From assembly GCA_905478775.1 (NCBI GenBank), contig CAJQKB010000057.1, forward strand, positions 1 to 64,000: a stretch of DNA of 64,000 bases. Direction: 5' to 3'. Positions 1-9,290 of this stretch are shown piece by piece. Every line of letters starts with the position of its first letter. Position 1 is the stretch's first letter. The translations under genes and the position numbers were made by a program. The notes under the pieces were generated by a model. That model searched no databases and was not told the DNA's origin. It saw nothing but the letters and a program-made list of their open reading frames with translations. This stretch comes from an uncultured Opitutales bacterium. GTDB taxonomy: Bacteria; Verrucomicrobiota; Verrucomicrobiia; Opitutales; Seribacteraceae.

Positions 1-1689
1 CCCCGCTGCGCCTGGCTCCGCCCAGGCTTGCCCGGCCTCACGCGTCACACTGGCTCCCCCGAACAATTCCAGTTCGGGATTCACCGTGTCTGGCTGGACT
101 GGTTGGAAACCGACACGGAAGCCTATAGTGAAGCTGCAGTAACCGGGGGGGTTGGAGCCGCGCCTAGCCGAACGCAGGTGCGTCCCGTCGACGTTCCAGG
201 AACCACCCCGTTTGGCCCGAGACGATCCCGAGGCCGGACCCTCGGGATCGGTCTGGGCACCGGTAAGATAGTTCGCCTTCCAGTCGCTGACCCATTCCCA
301 CACATTTCCCTGCATGTCAAAAAAGCCCCAGGGGTTGGCCGCATACAGCCCCACATCACGAGTTTGTTTAAAATCGTTTCCTGTATTATGAGCTCCATCC
401 CAATTATAGTTGGCACGGGAAGAATTTATATCATTGCCCCACGAGTACGCCGTGGTCGTGCCTGCCCGGCAGGCATACTCCCACTGGGCTTCCGTGGGCA
501 AAACATATTTCCAACCCGTTGGTAACCGACCCGCGGTCTGCTCCATGGTATTCAATCGAGTGAGAAATATTTGAACATCGTTCCATGATACTTTCTCTAC
601 GGGGCGGTCATTGTTATTTGGCCAATTACTTGGCTTAACATTCAAGCCCTCGGGATTTCCTGTCATTATCGTCTCATACTGAGCTTGTGTCACCTCGTGC
701 TTACCCAGATAAAACCCATGGCTCAGGGTGACTGAGTGTTCGGTCTCATCCCCTCCCCGACCCGTTTCACTGGACGGACTGCCCATCGTAAAAGTGCCCG
801 GCGGGCAGAAAATCATATCCATACTGATCGAGGCCACGGTGTGGCTTGTTGGGGTACCATCCACCACAAGCGATGTAGGTTGCGTGGTGATGGATCCAAA
901 ATCATTGCTCACCACAAGGGTGTAGTTTCCATCGTGCTGGGTGCCATTTACATCCTCGATCACGAAGCGTTTTTTATCCGCACCTGCAATCGCCTGGCCG
1001 TTTTTATACCATTGATAATTCAAATACTTACCCTCTGCTCGGGAATGAAGAGTGATGGTCTGTCCATTAAAAATCAGACCTGGGGCCTGTGGGGCCAGGG
1101 TAATCTCCGGCTTTAAATATTTGAGGATTTGTTCGTTTAACTGGGCGGTGGTGATGGTGTTAGCCGCGATCTCAGAAGAAGTGACCGTGCGGTTGAGATC
1201 GGAAAGGACATCCTGCCCAAGCATCGACTTGGTAATAGCACCCGCCTGAACCGAGTCCGCTACCTTTGCAGAATCAGCATTTTTTGCGATCTTCGCAACC
1301 TCAGCAACTAGTGCCCGCGGGGTGGCGGTGATCCGTTGATCGGGAGCGAGGTGGCGAAGGCCCTTGCCGTCCCCATCATCAAAGCGAACCTTTAAATACA
1401 GTTCATCATTGTCCAAAAACAGTTGGGGTGGCAAGACGCTCATCCCCTGTCCACCGAGAAGAACAGTATACCGTCCGTTGCGAATATTTACTTTGATCGA
1501 GTCGTCCTTACTTTTACCATTCTGCCAGTGGGTCTTGCCATCCTTGTCCTGTAGGGAAAATGTAAACTGGGCATCCCCAAAGTAATTGACTCCCCGAATT
1601 GCGACCTTGCCCGAATACGGAACTGGATTGGCAGACCACAGGAAAAGTGTGGAAAATAGGAACGAAATCAGGATTGGTAGTTTTTTCAT
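1..1689 (-). CDS. Secreted Ig-like / FGE-sulfatase (SUMF1) domain protein, 3' end beyond window
   Basis: An open frame runs from the ATG at 1689 through base 1 without a stop, so at least 563 residues are encoded and the C-terminus lies outside the window. It begins with a signal peptide (MKKLPILISFLFS...), then a region with a QWYKNGQ...ITTQPTSLVV Ig-like domain. A formylglycine-generating-enzyme-type (SUMF1/FGE-sulfatase) domain follows, with PGTFTMGSP, LPTEAQWEYACRAG, MQGNVWEWVSDW and RGGSW...IGFRV. It ends in the beginning of a DUF5011-like surface domain (NPELELFGGASVTREAG). True FGE catalytic cysteine pairs are not evident, so a structural or binding role for the fold is as likely as catalysis. 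The last ~60 bases are strikingly GC-rich compared with the rest. The call is sure at domain level; the substrate is unknown. Confidence 0.85.
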   Translation of the reverse strand, partial: MKKLPILISFLFSTLFLWSANPVPYSGKVAIRGVNYFGDAQFTFSLQDKDGKTHWQNGKSKDDSIKVNIRNGRYTVLLGGQGMSVLPPQLFLDNDELYLKVRFDDGDGKGLRHLAPDQRITATPRALVAEVAKIAKNADSAKVADSVQAGAITKSMLGQDVLSDLNRTVTSSEIAANTITTAQLNEQILKYLKPEITLAPQAPGLIFNGQTITLHSRAEGKYLNYQWYKNGQAIAGADKKRFVIEDVNGTQHDGNYTLVVSNDFGSITTQPTSLVVDGTPTSHTVASISMDMIFCPPGTFTMGSPSSETGRGGDETEHSVTLSHGFYLGKHEVTQAQYETIMTGNPEGLNVKPSNWPNNNDRPVEKVSWNDVQIFLTRLNTMEQTAGRLPTGWKYVLPTEAQWEYACRAGTTTAYSWGNDINSSRANYNWDGAHNTGNDFKQTRDVGLYAANPWGFFDMQGNVWEWVSDWKANYLTGAQTDPEGPASGSSRAKRGGSWNVDGTHLRSARRGSNPPGYCSFTIGFRVGFQPVQPDTVNPELELFGGASVTREAGQAWAEPGAAG

Positions 1690-2116
1690 AACAGGAACAG
1701 AGAAATTAATGACCAATTAGATTAAAAATAGGAAGGTATTGTCAAACAGGATTTAGGGGGGAAGGCGTTTGGGTGATGCGGTTCCCTTACTGGTTCCCAG
1801 TGGATCGCCACGGGCTTTCAGCCCTCGCGATGACAAGGTGTGTGGGGAATGACATGGGCGGTTCGGTTACAACGCACACTTTGTCATTGCGAGGAGGGAG
1901 CGGAGCGAGGGACGCGGCAATCCATCGTGTCTCGAGGGAAGGCGATCGGGTGTTGCGGTTCGCTTACTGGTCCCCAGTGGATCGCCACGGGCTTCGCCCG
2001 CGCGATGACAAGACTGGTAAAACGGAATACTACGAATGGACATTAAAAAAATTAAAAAGAATTTGTCCTAAATATTTTGCTTTTTGATATTTGGATTATA
2101 GTTTATATATCAAAGC
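1690..2116. other. 427-bp intergenic stretch with a palindromic repeat element
   Basis: This is the only gene-free stretch over 300 bases. It separates the divergent secreted FGE-domain gene (-) from the iclR-type gene (+), so both promoters must lie here. The centre is filled by a repeat element (separate entry). Open frames inside it are short, overlap in several frames and are repeat-derived, so I do not call them as genes. The last ~80 bases before 2117 are AT-rich and are the likely promoter zone for the iclR gene. Confidence 0.7.
1760..2012. repeat. Dispersed palindromic repeat element (two direct copies plus inverted arm)
   Basis: Copies at 1760-1837 and 1937-2012 match almost base for base; both contain CAGTGGATCGCCACGGGCTT and end in GCGATGACAAG. 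Between them, 1881-1935 carries an inverted partner (GTCATTGCGAGG ... GCGGCAATCCA). As a result 1883-2009 forms one long imperfect dyad: GTCATTGCGAGG at the left end pairs with the GCGATGAC end, and GGCAATCCA pairs with TGGATCGCC. Elements with this GTCATTGCGAGG/GGCAATCC style recur in many unrelated bacterial genomes as non-coding palindromic repeats. No transposase is present. Confidence 0.75.
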
Positions 2117-2908
2117 ATGTCTTTATCAACTGATCAAAAATATAATGTTCCCGGTCTCGATCGTGCACTTTCAATTATTGAATTGCTGAACGAAAAAACA
2201 AAGGGGCTTTCCGTGAATGAAGTGGCTGCCATCCTAGGATTGCCAATAAATAGTGTTTATCGAATCATGACCACATTGGAACGGAGAAAGTATGTTAAGA
2301 AGAGTAAGGACGGACCGGGTTTTATTCTATCAGAAAAGTTGTTACAACTGGCTACCCCGGTAACGGGAGATCCTTCCTTCATCGAATCGGTTATTCCATA
2401 TCTTTATAAATTGAGGGATGAAACCCGAGAAAGTATGTTGGCGGGAACCATTGTGGAGGAGGAAGGAATTGTGTTGGAACAAATTGATGGACTGCACAAT
2501 TTTAGCTTTAAAGTAAAGCCTGGCTTACGCTTTCCATTACACACCTCGGCCCCCGGTAAGGCATACTTGGCTGCCCTGTCTGATGTAGAATCTGGTCAGA
2601 TAATATCAAACCTCAAGCTTACCCGTTTCACATCCAAAACAATAACCACCCAGGCAAAATTAGACAAAGAACTTATCCAAGTACGCCAACTGGGCTATGC
2701 GGTGGATCGGGAAGAAGAAATGGAAGGTCAAATTTGCATTGGTGCTGTGGTTAAAAACAAAAAAAATAATGTTGCAGGAGCCATTTGGTTAGTCGCTCCT
2801 TCAGGACGGATGGATAAACAAAATATCGAACATACTGGCCGGTTAATCAAGCAAGCTGCCGATGAGATTTCCACCAACCTCGGTTACCTTTCTTTAGCCG
2901 TGGCGTAG
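2117..2908 (+). CDS. IclR-family transcriptional regulator
   Basis: This 263-residue protein has the standard IclR architecture and length. An N-terminal winged helix occupies about residues 12-75 (LDRALSIIELLNE..LSVNEVAAILGLPINSVYRIMTTLERRKYV). A C-terminal effector-binding domain follows, with LRFPLHTSAPGKAYLAAL and GYAVDREEEMEGQICIGAVV, typical of the IclR GAF-like fold. IclR proteins usually bind a small carbon metabolite and control neighbouring catabolic genes. The gene is followed four bases later by the DUF1549/DUF1553 gene and then the DUF1501 gene, so it probably heads and may autoregulate that operon. The effector cannot be deduced. Confidence 0.93.
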   Translation: MSLSTDQKYNVPGLDRALSIIELLNEKTKGLSVNEVAAILGLPINSVYRIMTTLERRKYVKKSKDGPGFILSEKLLQLATPVTGDPSFIESVIPYLYKLRDETRESMLAGTIVEEEGIVLEQIDGLHNFSFKVKPGLRFPLHTSAPGKAYLAALSDVESGQIISNLKLTRFTSKTITTQAKLDKELIQVRQLGYAVDREEEMEGQICIGAVVKNKKNNVAGAIWLVAPSGRMDKQNIEHTGRLIKQAADEISTNLGYLSLAVA

Positions 2909-2912
2909 GACC

Positions 2913-5894
2913 ATGTTGCCCAGCAGAAATATAAGCATAAATTATTTATTGATGACTAAATCTTTTGTTCGGTACTTTTCTAAATCCCCAGTTGGCATCT
3001 GTATCCTTCTTTCGATCTGTCTGCTTACTCAAAATCTAAGTGCAGAGGATGGTATTGTATTGTGGAAAAAAGAAATCAAGCCCTTGCTCGAAGAAAACTG
3101 CTGGAAGTGCCACGGGGCAGATAAAGTGCGGGCAGAACTTGTCTTGACCACCAGAGAGGGAGTGCTTGCCGGAGGTGAAGTCGGTCCCGCCGTGGACATG
3201 GAAAATCCCGCAGCAAGCCTGATGCTGGAAATGGTTTCCTATAAGGATGAGGATCATCAAATGCCTCCGATTGGAAAATTGCCTCAGAATAAAATCGATG
3301 CATTGGGGAAATGGATTGAAATGGGACTCCCCTTTCCCAAGGAAGACGAGATTGTACCTAAAAATGCTCACAGCCATGCCAGTACCACCGAGGTTAATGA
3401 AACAACTAAATCTCACTGGGCATACAAGAAACCCACACATCCAATTATTCCGGATTTACCGGACCATGCCAACCCGATCGATCGATTCATCCAGGCTAAA
3501 CTTGCCCAACAAAATTTGCCTGCCAATCCACAAGCTGAGGATCATACCTTAATCAGGAGAATGTATTATGATTTGATCGGACTTCCCCCCACTCCAAAGG
3601 AAGTGGATGCTTATGTTTCCAATCAAGAACCAACGAAATTTAACCAACTGGTGGACCAGCTCCTCTCCTCTCCCCACTACGGAGAGAAATGGGGCAGACA
3701 TTGGCTTGATCTTGTTCGCTATGCCGAAACCAATGGGTATGAGAGAGACGGGAATAAGCCGCAGGCATGGCGATACCGGGACTATGTGATTAATGCATTT
3801 AACCAAAATAAACCCTACGACCAGTTTATTCTCGAACAACTGGCTGGGGACGAACTTCCAGAGGCGAATGCCGAAGCCATAACCGCGACTGGATTCCACC
3901 GACTCGGTATCTGGGACGACGAACCCGCAGATCGTGTGCTGGCCCGTTATGATTATTTAGACGATATTGTTCGTACCACAACTGAGGTTTTTCTTGGTAT
4001 GACTGTTGGTTGTGCCCGTTGCCACGACCATAAAATCGATCCAATACCAACTAAAGATTATTATTCCATGCTCTCGTTTTTTGCGAACATCACTCCTCAT
4101 GGAAGGGGTGACTCCAATTTGGTAGAAGTAAAAGACCAAGTTGGAAATAAAACATATGAATCAGATATTCAGAAATGGGAATTGCGTAGGCAAACACTCA
4201 GGTCGCTGATGACTGGTTTTGAAGAAAAGTTCCTTGTTGCCTTTCATAAAGATGCTTCCATTCCAAAGTCGAATAAAGTTCGTGCAAAACCAGTTTTATT
4301 ACTCGAGGATGCCAGAGGTAAAGGAAGCCAGTGGAATTATCTGGAAAGAAAGCCCAGGCAGGAATGGATTGAAGTCGGATTTGATGCCAGAGATTGGAAA
4401 AGCGGAATAGGTGGATTTGGAACCAAGGGAACCCCAAAGGCGAATGTGAGAACCATATGGAAGAGTAAAGATATCTGGATGAGGACTTCCTTTCGCTTGG
4501 CGGCCATTCCCAAAACTCTACGGTTGAACCTACACCATGATGAAGACGTGGAGGTGTATCTTAATGGTAAACTCGTTTTTCAAAAACCTGGACATATTTC
4601 GAAATACCAGACGCACGACATTACTGATATAAGTGCAGATGTTTTGCAAACTGGTAAGAATGTTGTGGCAGTACACTGCCGACAAACAGTTGGCGGACAA
4701 TATATCGATTTGGGATTGGAGTGTTTTGAAGAAGCCGCTGATCTCGCCGGACTTATTCGTAAACACGCTAAAAAAGTGATGAGTGACGGTACTTTTGGTC
4801 GCTATCAAGCCTGGAAGCGAGACCTTACGAAGCATTTTTCTCAAAAGCCAAAATCTGATCATTATAAAGTACTCGCGGTCGGAGAACATGGGGAGCGGGT
4901 AACCAAGATTCTACGTAGAGGAAATCCAGCCCTGGAAGGAGAGCAAGTTTTCCCTGCTTTTCCCGCAGTGCTAAGCCCACCAGAGCCAATCATACAAAAT
5001 CTGCCTAAATCATCGGGGAGGAGAACGGCATTGGCCAAATGGATTGGGTCCAAAGATAATCCGATATCTGCCCGGGTGATGGTCAACCGAATCTGGCAAT
5101 ACCATTTTGGCCGTGGAATTGTTGAGAGTTCAAGTGATTTTGGGTTCCAGGGAACGCCTCCGACTCATCTTAATTTACTCAATTGGTTGGCTCTTCAATT
5201 TATGGAATCCGGTTGGGATATAAAAGAGATGCACAGGTTGATCATGAGCTCCGATGTTTATAAAAGATCTTCCATGCCCAATGACCTTGCCCTCGCACAG
5301 GATCCATTAAACCAGTCATTTTGGCGCTATGATATGAGAAGATTAACTTCGGAGGAAGTGCGGGACTCGGTCTTAAATGCATGCGGTACCATTAACCTGG
5401 AAATGGGAGGCCAAAGCGTAACTCCTCCGGTGCCCGAGATAATTCTAGCAGGTTCTTCGGTGAAAGGAAAAGGCTGGGGAGCCTGTACTCCCGAACAAGC
5501 GAATCGAAGAAGCGTTTATGTGAAGGTGATGCGTTCTATGCAAATGCCTCTACTTATCAATCACGACATGGCAGATACCGACTCCACCTGCCCGGTACGG
5601 TTTAACACCACGGTTCCCACACAGGCTCTGAATATGCTGAACGGTAAATTTATGAATGATTCTGCCAAGTCGTTTGCAAACCGACTGCGAACAGAGGCAG
5701 GGAAAGAACCGAAGAAACAGGTTGAACACGCTCTTAAGCTGGTTTTTTCCCGCAGTCCCCATAAAAATGAAATTAATGCCGGTATAGAGATGATGAAAAA
5801 TATGAAGAGTAAATTTAGTCTTTCGGAAGAGGAAGCCCTGGATCGCTTCGCCTTGTTAGCTTTAAACCTGAATGAATTTGTATACCTCGATTAA
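2913..5894 (+). CDS. Exported cytochrome-like DUF1549/DUF1553 (PSCyt1-PSCyt2-PSD1) protein
   Basis: This 993-residue exported protein has a hydrophobic signal at about residues 28-42. The ATG at 2952 would give a more normal signal peptide than the one at 2913. Domains in order: planctomycete cytochrome c domain with the haem motif CWKCH (63-67); PSCyt2/DUF1549 from about 187, with a second CARCH motif (367-371); a galactose-binding-like beta sandwich at about 510-605 (HHDEDVEVYLNGKLVF); and PSD1/DUF1553 from about 703 (NPISARVMVNRIWQYHFGRG). The family is abundant in Planctomycetes and Verrucomicrobia, always beside DUF1501 genes. It is suspected of polysaccharide or organic-matter degradation or electron transfer, but its reaction is unproven. 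It is coupled to the next gene by a two-base gap. Confidence 0.9.
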   Translation: MLPSRNISINYLLMTKSFVRYFSKSPVGICILLSICLLTQNLSAEDGIVLWKKEIKPLLEENCWKCHGADKVRAELVLTTREGVLAGGEVGPAVDMENPAASLMLEMVSYKDEDHQMPPIGKLPQNKIDALGKWIEMGLPFPKEDEIVPKNAHSHASTTEVNETTKSHWAYKKPTHPIIPDLPDHANPIDRFIQAKLAQQNLPANPQAEDHTLIRRMYYDLIGLPPTPKEVDAYVSNQEPTKFNQLVDQLLSSPHYGEKWGRHWLDLVRYAETNGYERDGNKPQAWRYRDYVINAFNQNKPYDQFILEQLAGDELPEANAEAITATGFHRLGIWDDEPADRVLARYDYLDDIVRTTTEVFLGMTVGCARCHDHKIDPIPTKDYYSMLSFFANITPHGRGDSNLVEVKDQVGNKTYESDIQKWELRRQTLRSLMTGFEEKFLVAFHKDASIPKSNKVRAKPVLLLEDARGKGSQWNYLERKPRQEWIEVGFDARDWKSGIGGFGTKGTPKANVRTIWKSKDIWMRTSFRLAAIPKTLRLNLHHDEDVEVYLNGKLVFQKPGHISKYQTHDITDISADVLQTGKNVVAVHCRQTVGGQYIDLGLECFEEAADLAGLIRKHAKKVMSDGTFGRYQAWKRDLTKHFSQKPKSDHYKVLAVGEHGERVTKILRRGNPALEGEQVFPAFPAVLSPPEPIIQNLPKSSGRRTALAKWIGSKDNPISARVMVNRIWQYHFGRGIVESSSDFGFQGTPPTHLNLLNWLALQFMESGWDIKEMHRLIMSSDVYKRSSMPNDLALAQDPLNQSFWRYDMRRLTSEEVRDSVLNACGTINLEMGGQSVTPPVPEIILAGSSVKGKGWGACTPEQANRRSVYVKVMRSMQMPLLINHDMADTDSTCPVRFNTTVPTQALNMLNGKFMNDSAKSFANRLRTEAGKEPKKQVEHALKLVFSRSPHKNEINAGIEMMKNMKSKFSLSEEEALDRFALLALNLNEFVYLD

Positions 5895-5896
5895 TT

Positions 5897-7366
5897 ATGA
5901 ACAAAAAACCAGAAAACACATTTTGTAACCGTACACACCGAAGAGAATTCCTAAAGGATATAGGAGGAGGCTTTGCCTCGCTCGGACTGACCGGAATGCT
6001 TGCCCAGGACGGATTCTTTGCGAACAAGGCAATGGCGGGAAGTACATCATCCTATCTGAATCCCCTCGCTCCCAAAAACTCAGCTTTTCCAGGAAAAGCG
6101 AAGTCGGTTATCTTCCTGTTTATGTACGGTGGACCCAGTCAGGTGGACACTTTTGACTACAAACCTAACCTCTACCCATTGGATGGAAAAACAATCCAAG
6201 TTAAAACTTTTGGACGTGGAGGAAAAAGAAATGAAAGCCGGGTGGTGGGTCCAAAGTGGAAATTCAAACCCTATGGAGACTGCGGTAAGTATGTATCCGA
6301 TCTTTTTCCTCATGTCGGATCCTGTGTAGACGATATTGCGTTTTTACACTCCATGAAAGCCGAGTCCCCCATTCATGGCTCCGCCATGCTGATGATGAAT
6401 GCAGGAAACCTTCTTTCCGGGCACCCTTCCCTTGGTTCCTGGGTAAATTACGGACTGGGCAGCGTAAATGAGAACCTGCCAGGTTATGTGGTGATGCTGG
6501 ATAAAACCGGAGGCCCGATTAGTGGAGCCAAGAACTGGTCCAGTGGATACATGCCGGCAAGCTATCAGGGAACCGTATTACGTTCACAAGGATCTCCCAT
6601 CCTTGACCTAGAGAACTCGCATGGAATACCCCGTTCGCAACAGCGTACCATGCTGGACCATTTGCGGACGATGAATGAAGGCCATCTCTCCGAACGGTAC
6701 GACAACACCAATTTAGCCGCTCGAGTGGCATCCTACGAACTTGCTTACAAGATGCAGGCATCCGCTCCAGAGGCTGTCGATGTGGATAAAGAGCCCGGCC
6801 ACATTAAAGACCTATACGGTATGGACGGTTCCAACACCGAAGACTTTGGGCGCAAGTGCTTACTTGCCCGCAGACTTGTGGAACGGGGAGTACGATTTAT
6901 TCAAATTTATTCAGGAGGGCATCACAATGACAACAATTGGGATGCCCACGGCGACTTGGTCAAAAACCATTCCTACCATGCCGGAAATACTGACAAACCA
7001 ATTGCCGGTTTACTCAAAGACTTAAAACAACGTGGACTGCTCGATGAAACCCTTGTGGTATGGGGCGGTGAATTTGGACGGCAACCCACGGCTGAATATA
7101 AAGAAGGAACTGGACGCGACCACAACTCATGGGGATTCACCATGTGGATGGCAGGTGGTGGTATTAAAGGAGGAGTGAGTGTCGGAGAGACGGATGAACT
7201 TGGGAGCGAAGCGGTGAAGGATCGCTTTCATGTGCGTAGGTTACACGCAACGATTTTAAATCAGCTGGGCTTGGATCCTAATGCTCTTTCGTACTTCCAT
7301 GGCGGACTCGATAAAAGCCTCGTTGGAGTAGAAGGTGCGGACCCAATTCATCAGGTCATTGCTTAA
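5897..7366 (+). CDS. Tat-exported DUF1501 (alkaline-phosphatase-fold) protein
   Basis: At 489 residues it is normal for DUF1501. The N-terminus carries a twin-arginine motif (HRREFLKDIGG, RR at 15-16), indicating export as a folded protein. The family belongs to the alkaline phosphatase/sulfatase fold. Recognisable motifs are VIFLFMYGGPSQVDTFDYKP near residue 75, GGEFGRQP, and GRDHNSWGFTMWMAGGGIKG near the end. It starts two bases after the DUF1549/DUF1553 stop, the universal partner arrangement, and the two products probably act together outside the cytoplasm. The substrate is unknown. Confidence 0.92.
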   Translation: MNKKPENTFCNRTHRREFLKDIGGGFASLGLTGMLAQDGFFANKAMAGSTSSYLNPLAPKNSAFPGKAKSVIFLFMYGGPSQVDTFDYKPNLYPLDGKTIQVKTFGRGGKRNESRVVGPKWKFKPYGDCGKYVSDLFPHVGSCVDDIAFLHSMKAESPIHGSAMLMMNAGNLLSGHPSLGSWVNYGLGSVNENLPGYVVMLDKTGGPISGAKNWSSGYMPASYQGTVLRSQGSPILDLENSHGIPRSQQRTMLDHLRTMNEGHLSERYDNTNLAARVASYELAYKMQASAPEAVDVDKEPGHIKDLYGMDGSNTEDFGRKCLLARRLVERGVRFIQIYSGGHHNDNNWDAHGDLVKNHSYHAGNTDKPIAGLLKDLKQRGLLDETLVVWGGEFGRQPTAEYKEGTGRDHNSWGFTMWMAGGGIKGGVSVGETDELGSEAVKDRFHVRRLHATILNQLGLDPNALSYFHGGLDKSLVGVEGADPIHQVIA

Positions 7367-7437
7367 CTTTCTCAGTTTAGCACTTTCTCTTTTAGTTTAT
7401 CTTGTAGGAACTGCCATTTTCAGGCAGAAAGTATCCT

Positions 7438-8505
7438 ATGGTGAACCTAAAACAAAGTAAGCCGCTCCTAATCGATACTCCATTTGAACAATGGCAACTG
7501 AAAGGACTGCCCTCCTATCGAAATAAGCAAATCAGAGAGTGGATTTACGAAAAAGGCATTCTCGATTTTGAAAAAATGAGTAATCTTTCACTCGGGTTAC
7601 GGGAAGATTTAAAAAAGGAGTGGGATCTCATGCCGATGGAGTTATCCCGAGAACAGGGCTCTGAGGATACTACTCAAAAGTTTCTGTGGAAATTACGCGA
7701 CGGGCAATTAATTGAGAGTGTACTCATACCCGCAACTGAAGGTACAAAGGGAGTACGGGCATCCCGGCTCACCTTATGCGTATCCACTCAGGTGGGTTGT
7801 GCACTGGGATGTAAATTCTGCGCCAGTGGGCTAGATGGTTTAAAGAGGAATTTAACCACAGGGGAAATTATCGGCCAAATTCTCATTGCACGGGCGAAAG
7901 CGGGTCGAAGAATTGACAATCTGGTTTTTATGGGAATGGGAGAACCGCTTGCCAATTTACCGGCCATGATTCCCGCACTGGATCAAATTTTATCTCCCGA
8001 TGGCTTAGGGATTGGAGCGAGGCATATCACTCTCTCTACCAGTGGACTCGTACCCAAGATTCTTGAATTAGCAAAATACCCTGCGCAAATACGACTGGCG
8101 ATTTCTTTACATGGAGGTGATAACCGAACGCGTGAGCAAATTATGCCAATCAACAAGCGCTACCCGATCGAAGAATTAATCGATGCATGTGAAAGGTTTA
8201 TCGAAGAACGGAAAAAAATGATCACCTTGGAATATATTTTGATTAAGGGAATAAATGACGACCTTGGCCAAGCTATTCTACTGGCCAGGCATGCACGGCG
8301 ATTAAATGCAAAAGTGAACTTGATCCCCTATAATAAAGTGGAAGGGATGAAGTGGGAAAGACCGGAATTATCACAAATTAATGCATTTCGATCTCAAGTG
8401 GAAAAAGAAAATGCACCTCGGGTAACCTTACGGATGGAAAAAGGACACGATATCGACGCGGCCTGTGGACAGTTGAGACTAAGGGAAACTGTAGAATCCT
8501 GCTAA
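7438..8505 (+). CDS. rlmN: RlmN-type radical SAM 23S rRNA (A2503-C2)/tRNA (A37) methyltransferase
   Basis: This 355-residue enzyme has the expected length and motifs of RlmN. The radical SAM CxxxCxxC cluster site lies at Cys121, Cys125 and Cys128 (GCALGCKFC). GMGEPLAN binds SAM. The C-terminal methyl-carrying Cys sits in HDIDAACGQLR (Cys343). RlmN methylates C2 of adenine 2503 in 23S rRNA and A37 of some tRNAs. It stands 71 bases after the DUF1501 gene with a small CTGCC...GGCAG hairpin between (7411-7427), so it probably has its own promoter. The Cfr relative is less likely because neighbours and sequence style are housekeeping. Confidence 0.95.
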   Translation: MVNLKQSKPLLIDTPFEQWQLKGLPSYRNKQIREWIYEKGILDFEKMSNLSLGLREDLKKEWDLMPMELSREQGSEDTTQKFLWKLRDGQLIESVLIPATEGTKGVRASRLTLCVSTQVGCALGCKFCASGLDGLKRNLTTGEIIGQILIARAKAGRRIDNLVFMGMGEPLANLPAMIPALDQILSPDGLGIGARHITLSTSGLVPKILELAKYPAQIRLAISLHGGDNRTREQIMPINKRYPIEELIDACERFIEERKKMITLEYILIKGINDDLGQAILLARHARRLNAKVNLIPYNKVEGMKWERPELSQINAFRSQVEKENAPRVTLRMEKGHDIDAACGQLRLRETVESC

Positions 8506-8536
8506 ACCACAAAATAAGGAAATGAAGCAGTTGTTT

Positions 8537-9205
8537 TTAAATTTCCTTTAAAAACACTTCCCGAATAACTCCAGTGGTTGCATAGGTACATATTCCCAGG
8601 GGGACAGACATTTCGATCTCCCCATAGCGCATAGCTACCTTTCGACCCTCAACTTCGCAATCAATTACCTGCTCGTCGTTAATCCATACAGAGATTTCAC
8701 TATCGGTCGCACGGAGACGAATATCATACCATTGGTTATCCTCAAAAATATAGGCATCACCCGTTTCATTTTCTGACGCGTCAAAATCATCAATACTGGA
8801 AATACCGATTAGGGAACCTCCCCAACCCCCTAATATGAGGGTGGCATGAGATTGCTTAAATGGAAATGTTAAGCCGCAAAAGAAGTCACTCCCCATTGTT
8901 CTTTTAGCTTTGAAATGAATTTCATAATTTACAACAGGCAAAGGTTCACCTTTCCAATGGACTCCCGAAAGCTCAGCACCCATTTCCAAAACAAGACTGC
9001 CATTTGCATCAATCATAACCTCTCCTTTTCCGGCGAAATCGGTCGGCTCCCAATCTTCCAAACTGGATCCATCAAAAAGCCATCTCTTATTATCAATCAA
9101 TGAAGACGGAAGCATTTTCTCTGGCAGACAAGACAGCATACAAAGTGACAGCACAAAGCATAGGCCAAGACGTAGTAAAATGGAATGAATCACTTTCAAT
9201 TTCAT
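8537..9205 (-). CDS. DUF1080 (3-keto-disaccharide hydrolase-type) lipoprotein
   Basis: The start is placed at ATG 9205 (MKLKVIHSILLRLG...) because it gives a clean lipoprotein signal with lipobox LCMLSC; an upstream in-frame start at 9244 would only lengthen the n-region. The 222-residue protein then reads as a DUF1080 jelly-roll: RWLFDGSSLEDWEP at the front, GLTFPFKQSHATLILGGWGG in the middle, and WYDIRLRATDSEISVWINDE. DUF1080 proteins are common in Verrucomicrobia and Planctomycetes; some cleave 3-keto-glycosides. The gene converges with rlmN and is the last of its strand here. Confidence 0.85.
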   Translation of the reverse strand: MKLKVIHSILLRLGLCFVLSLCMLSCLPEKMLPSSLIDNKRWLFDGSSLEDWEPTDFAGKGEVMIDANGSLVLEMGAELSGVHWKGEPLPVVNYEIHFKAKRTMGSDFFCGLTFPFKQSHATLILGGWGGSLIGISSIDDFDASENETGDAYIFEDNQWYDIRLRATDSEISVWINDEQVIDCEVEGRKVAMRYGEIEMSVPLGICTYATTGVIREVFLKEI

Positions 9206-9290
9206 ACTGTAATCCTTGAATATGTCAGTGGTATCGACAACCAAGAACTCATTCTAATGGTAAAAAAGATAAGTAAGCCCGTTTTAAAAT

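Noticed and set aside
28-1585. Several plus-strand open frames up to 165 codons
   Set aside because: They are antisense to the secreted FGE-domain gene, whose minus frame is open through the window edge and has clear domain motifs.
1773-2087. Open frames of 104 and 68 codons on the plus strand
   Set aside because: They lie within the palindromic repeat element, overlap each other in different frames and have repeat-derived sequence with no ribosome-binding site.
7411-7427. CTGCC/GGCAG hairpin just upstream of rlmN
   Set aside because: Five base pairs with no T run and no leader peptide; too weak to call a terminator or attenuator.
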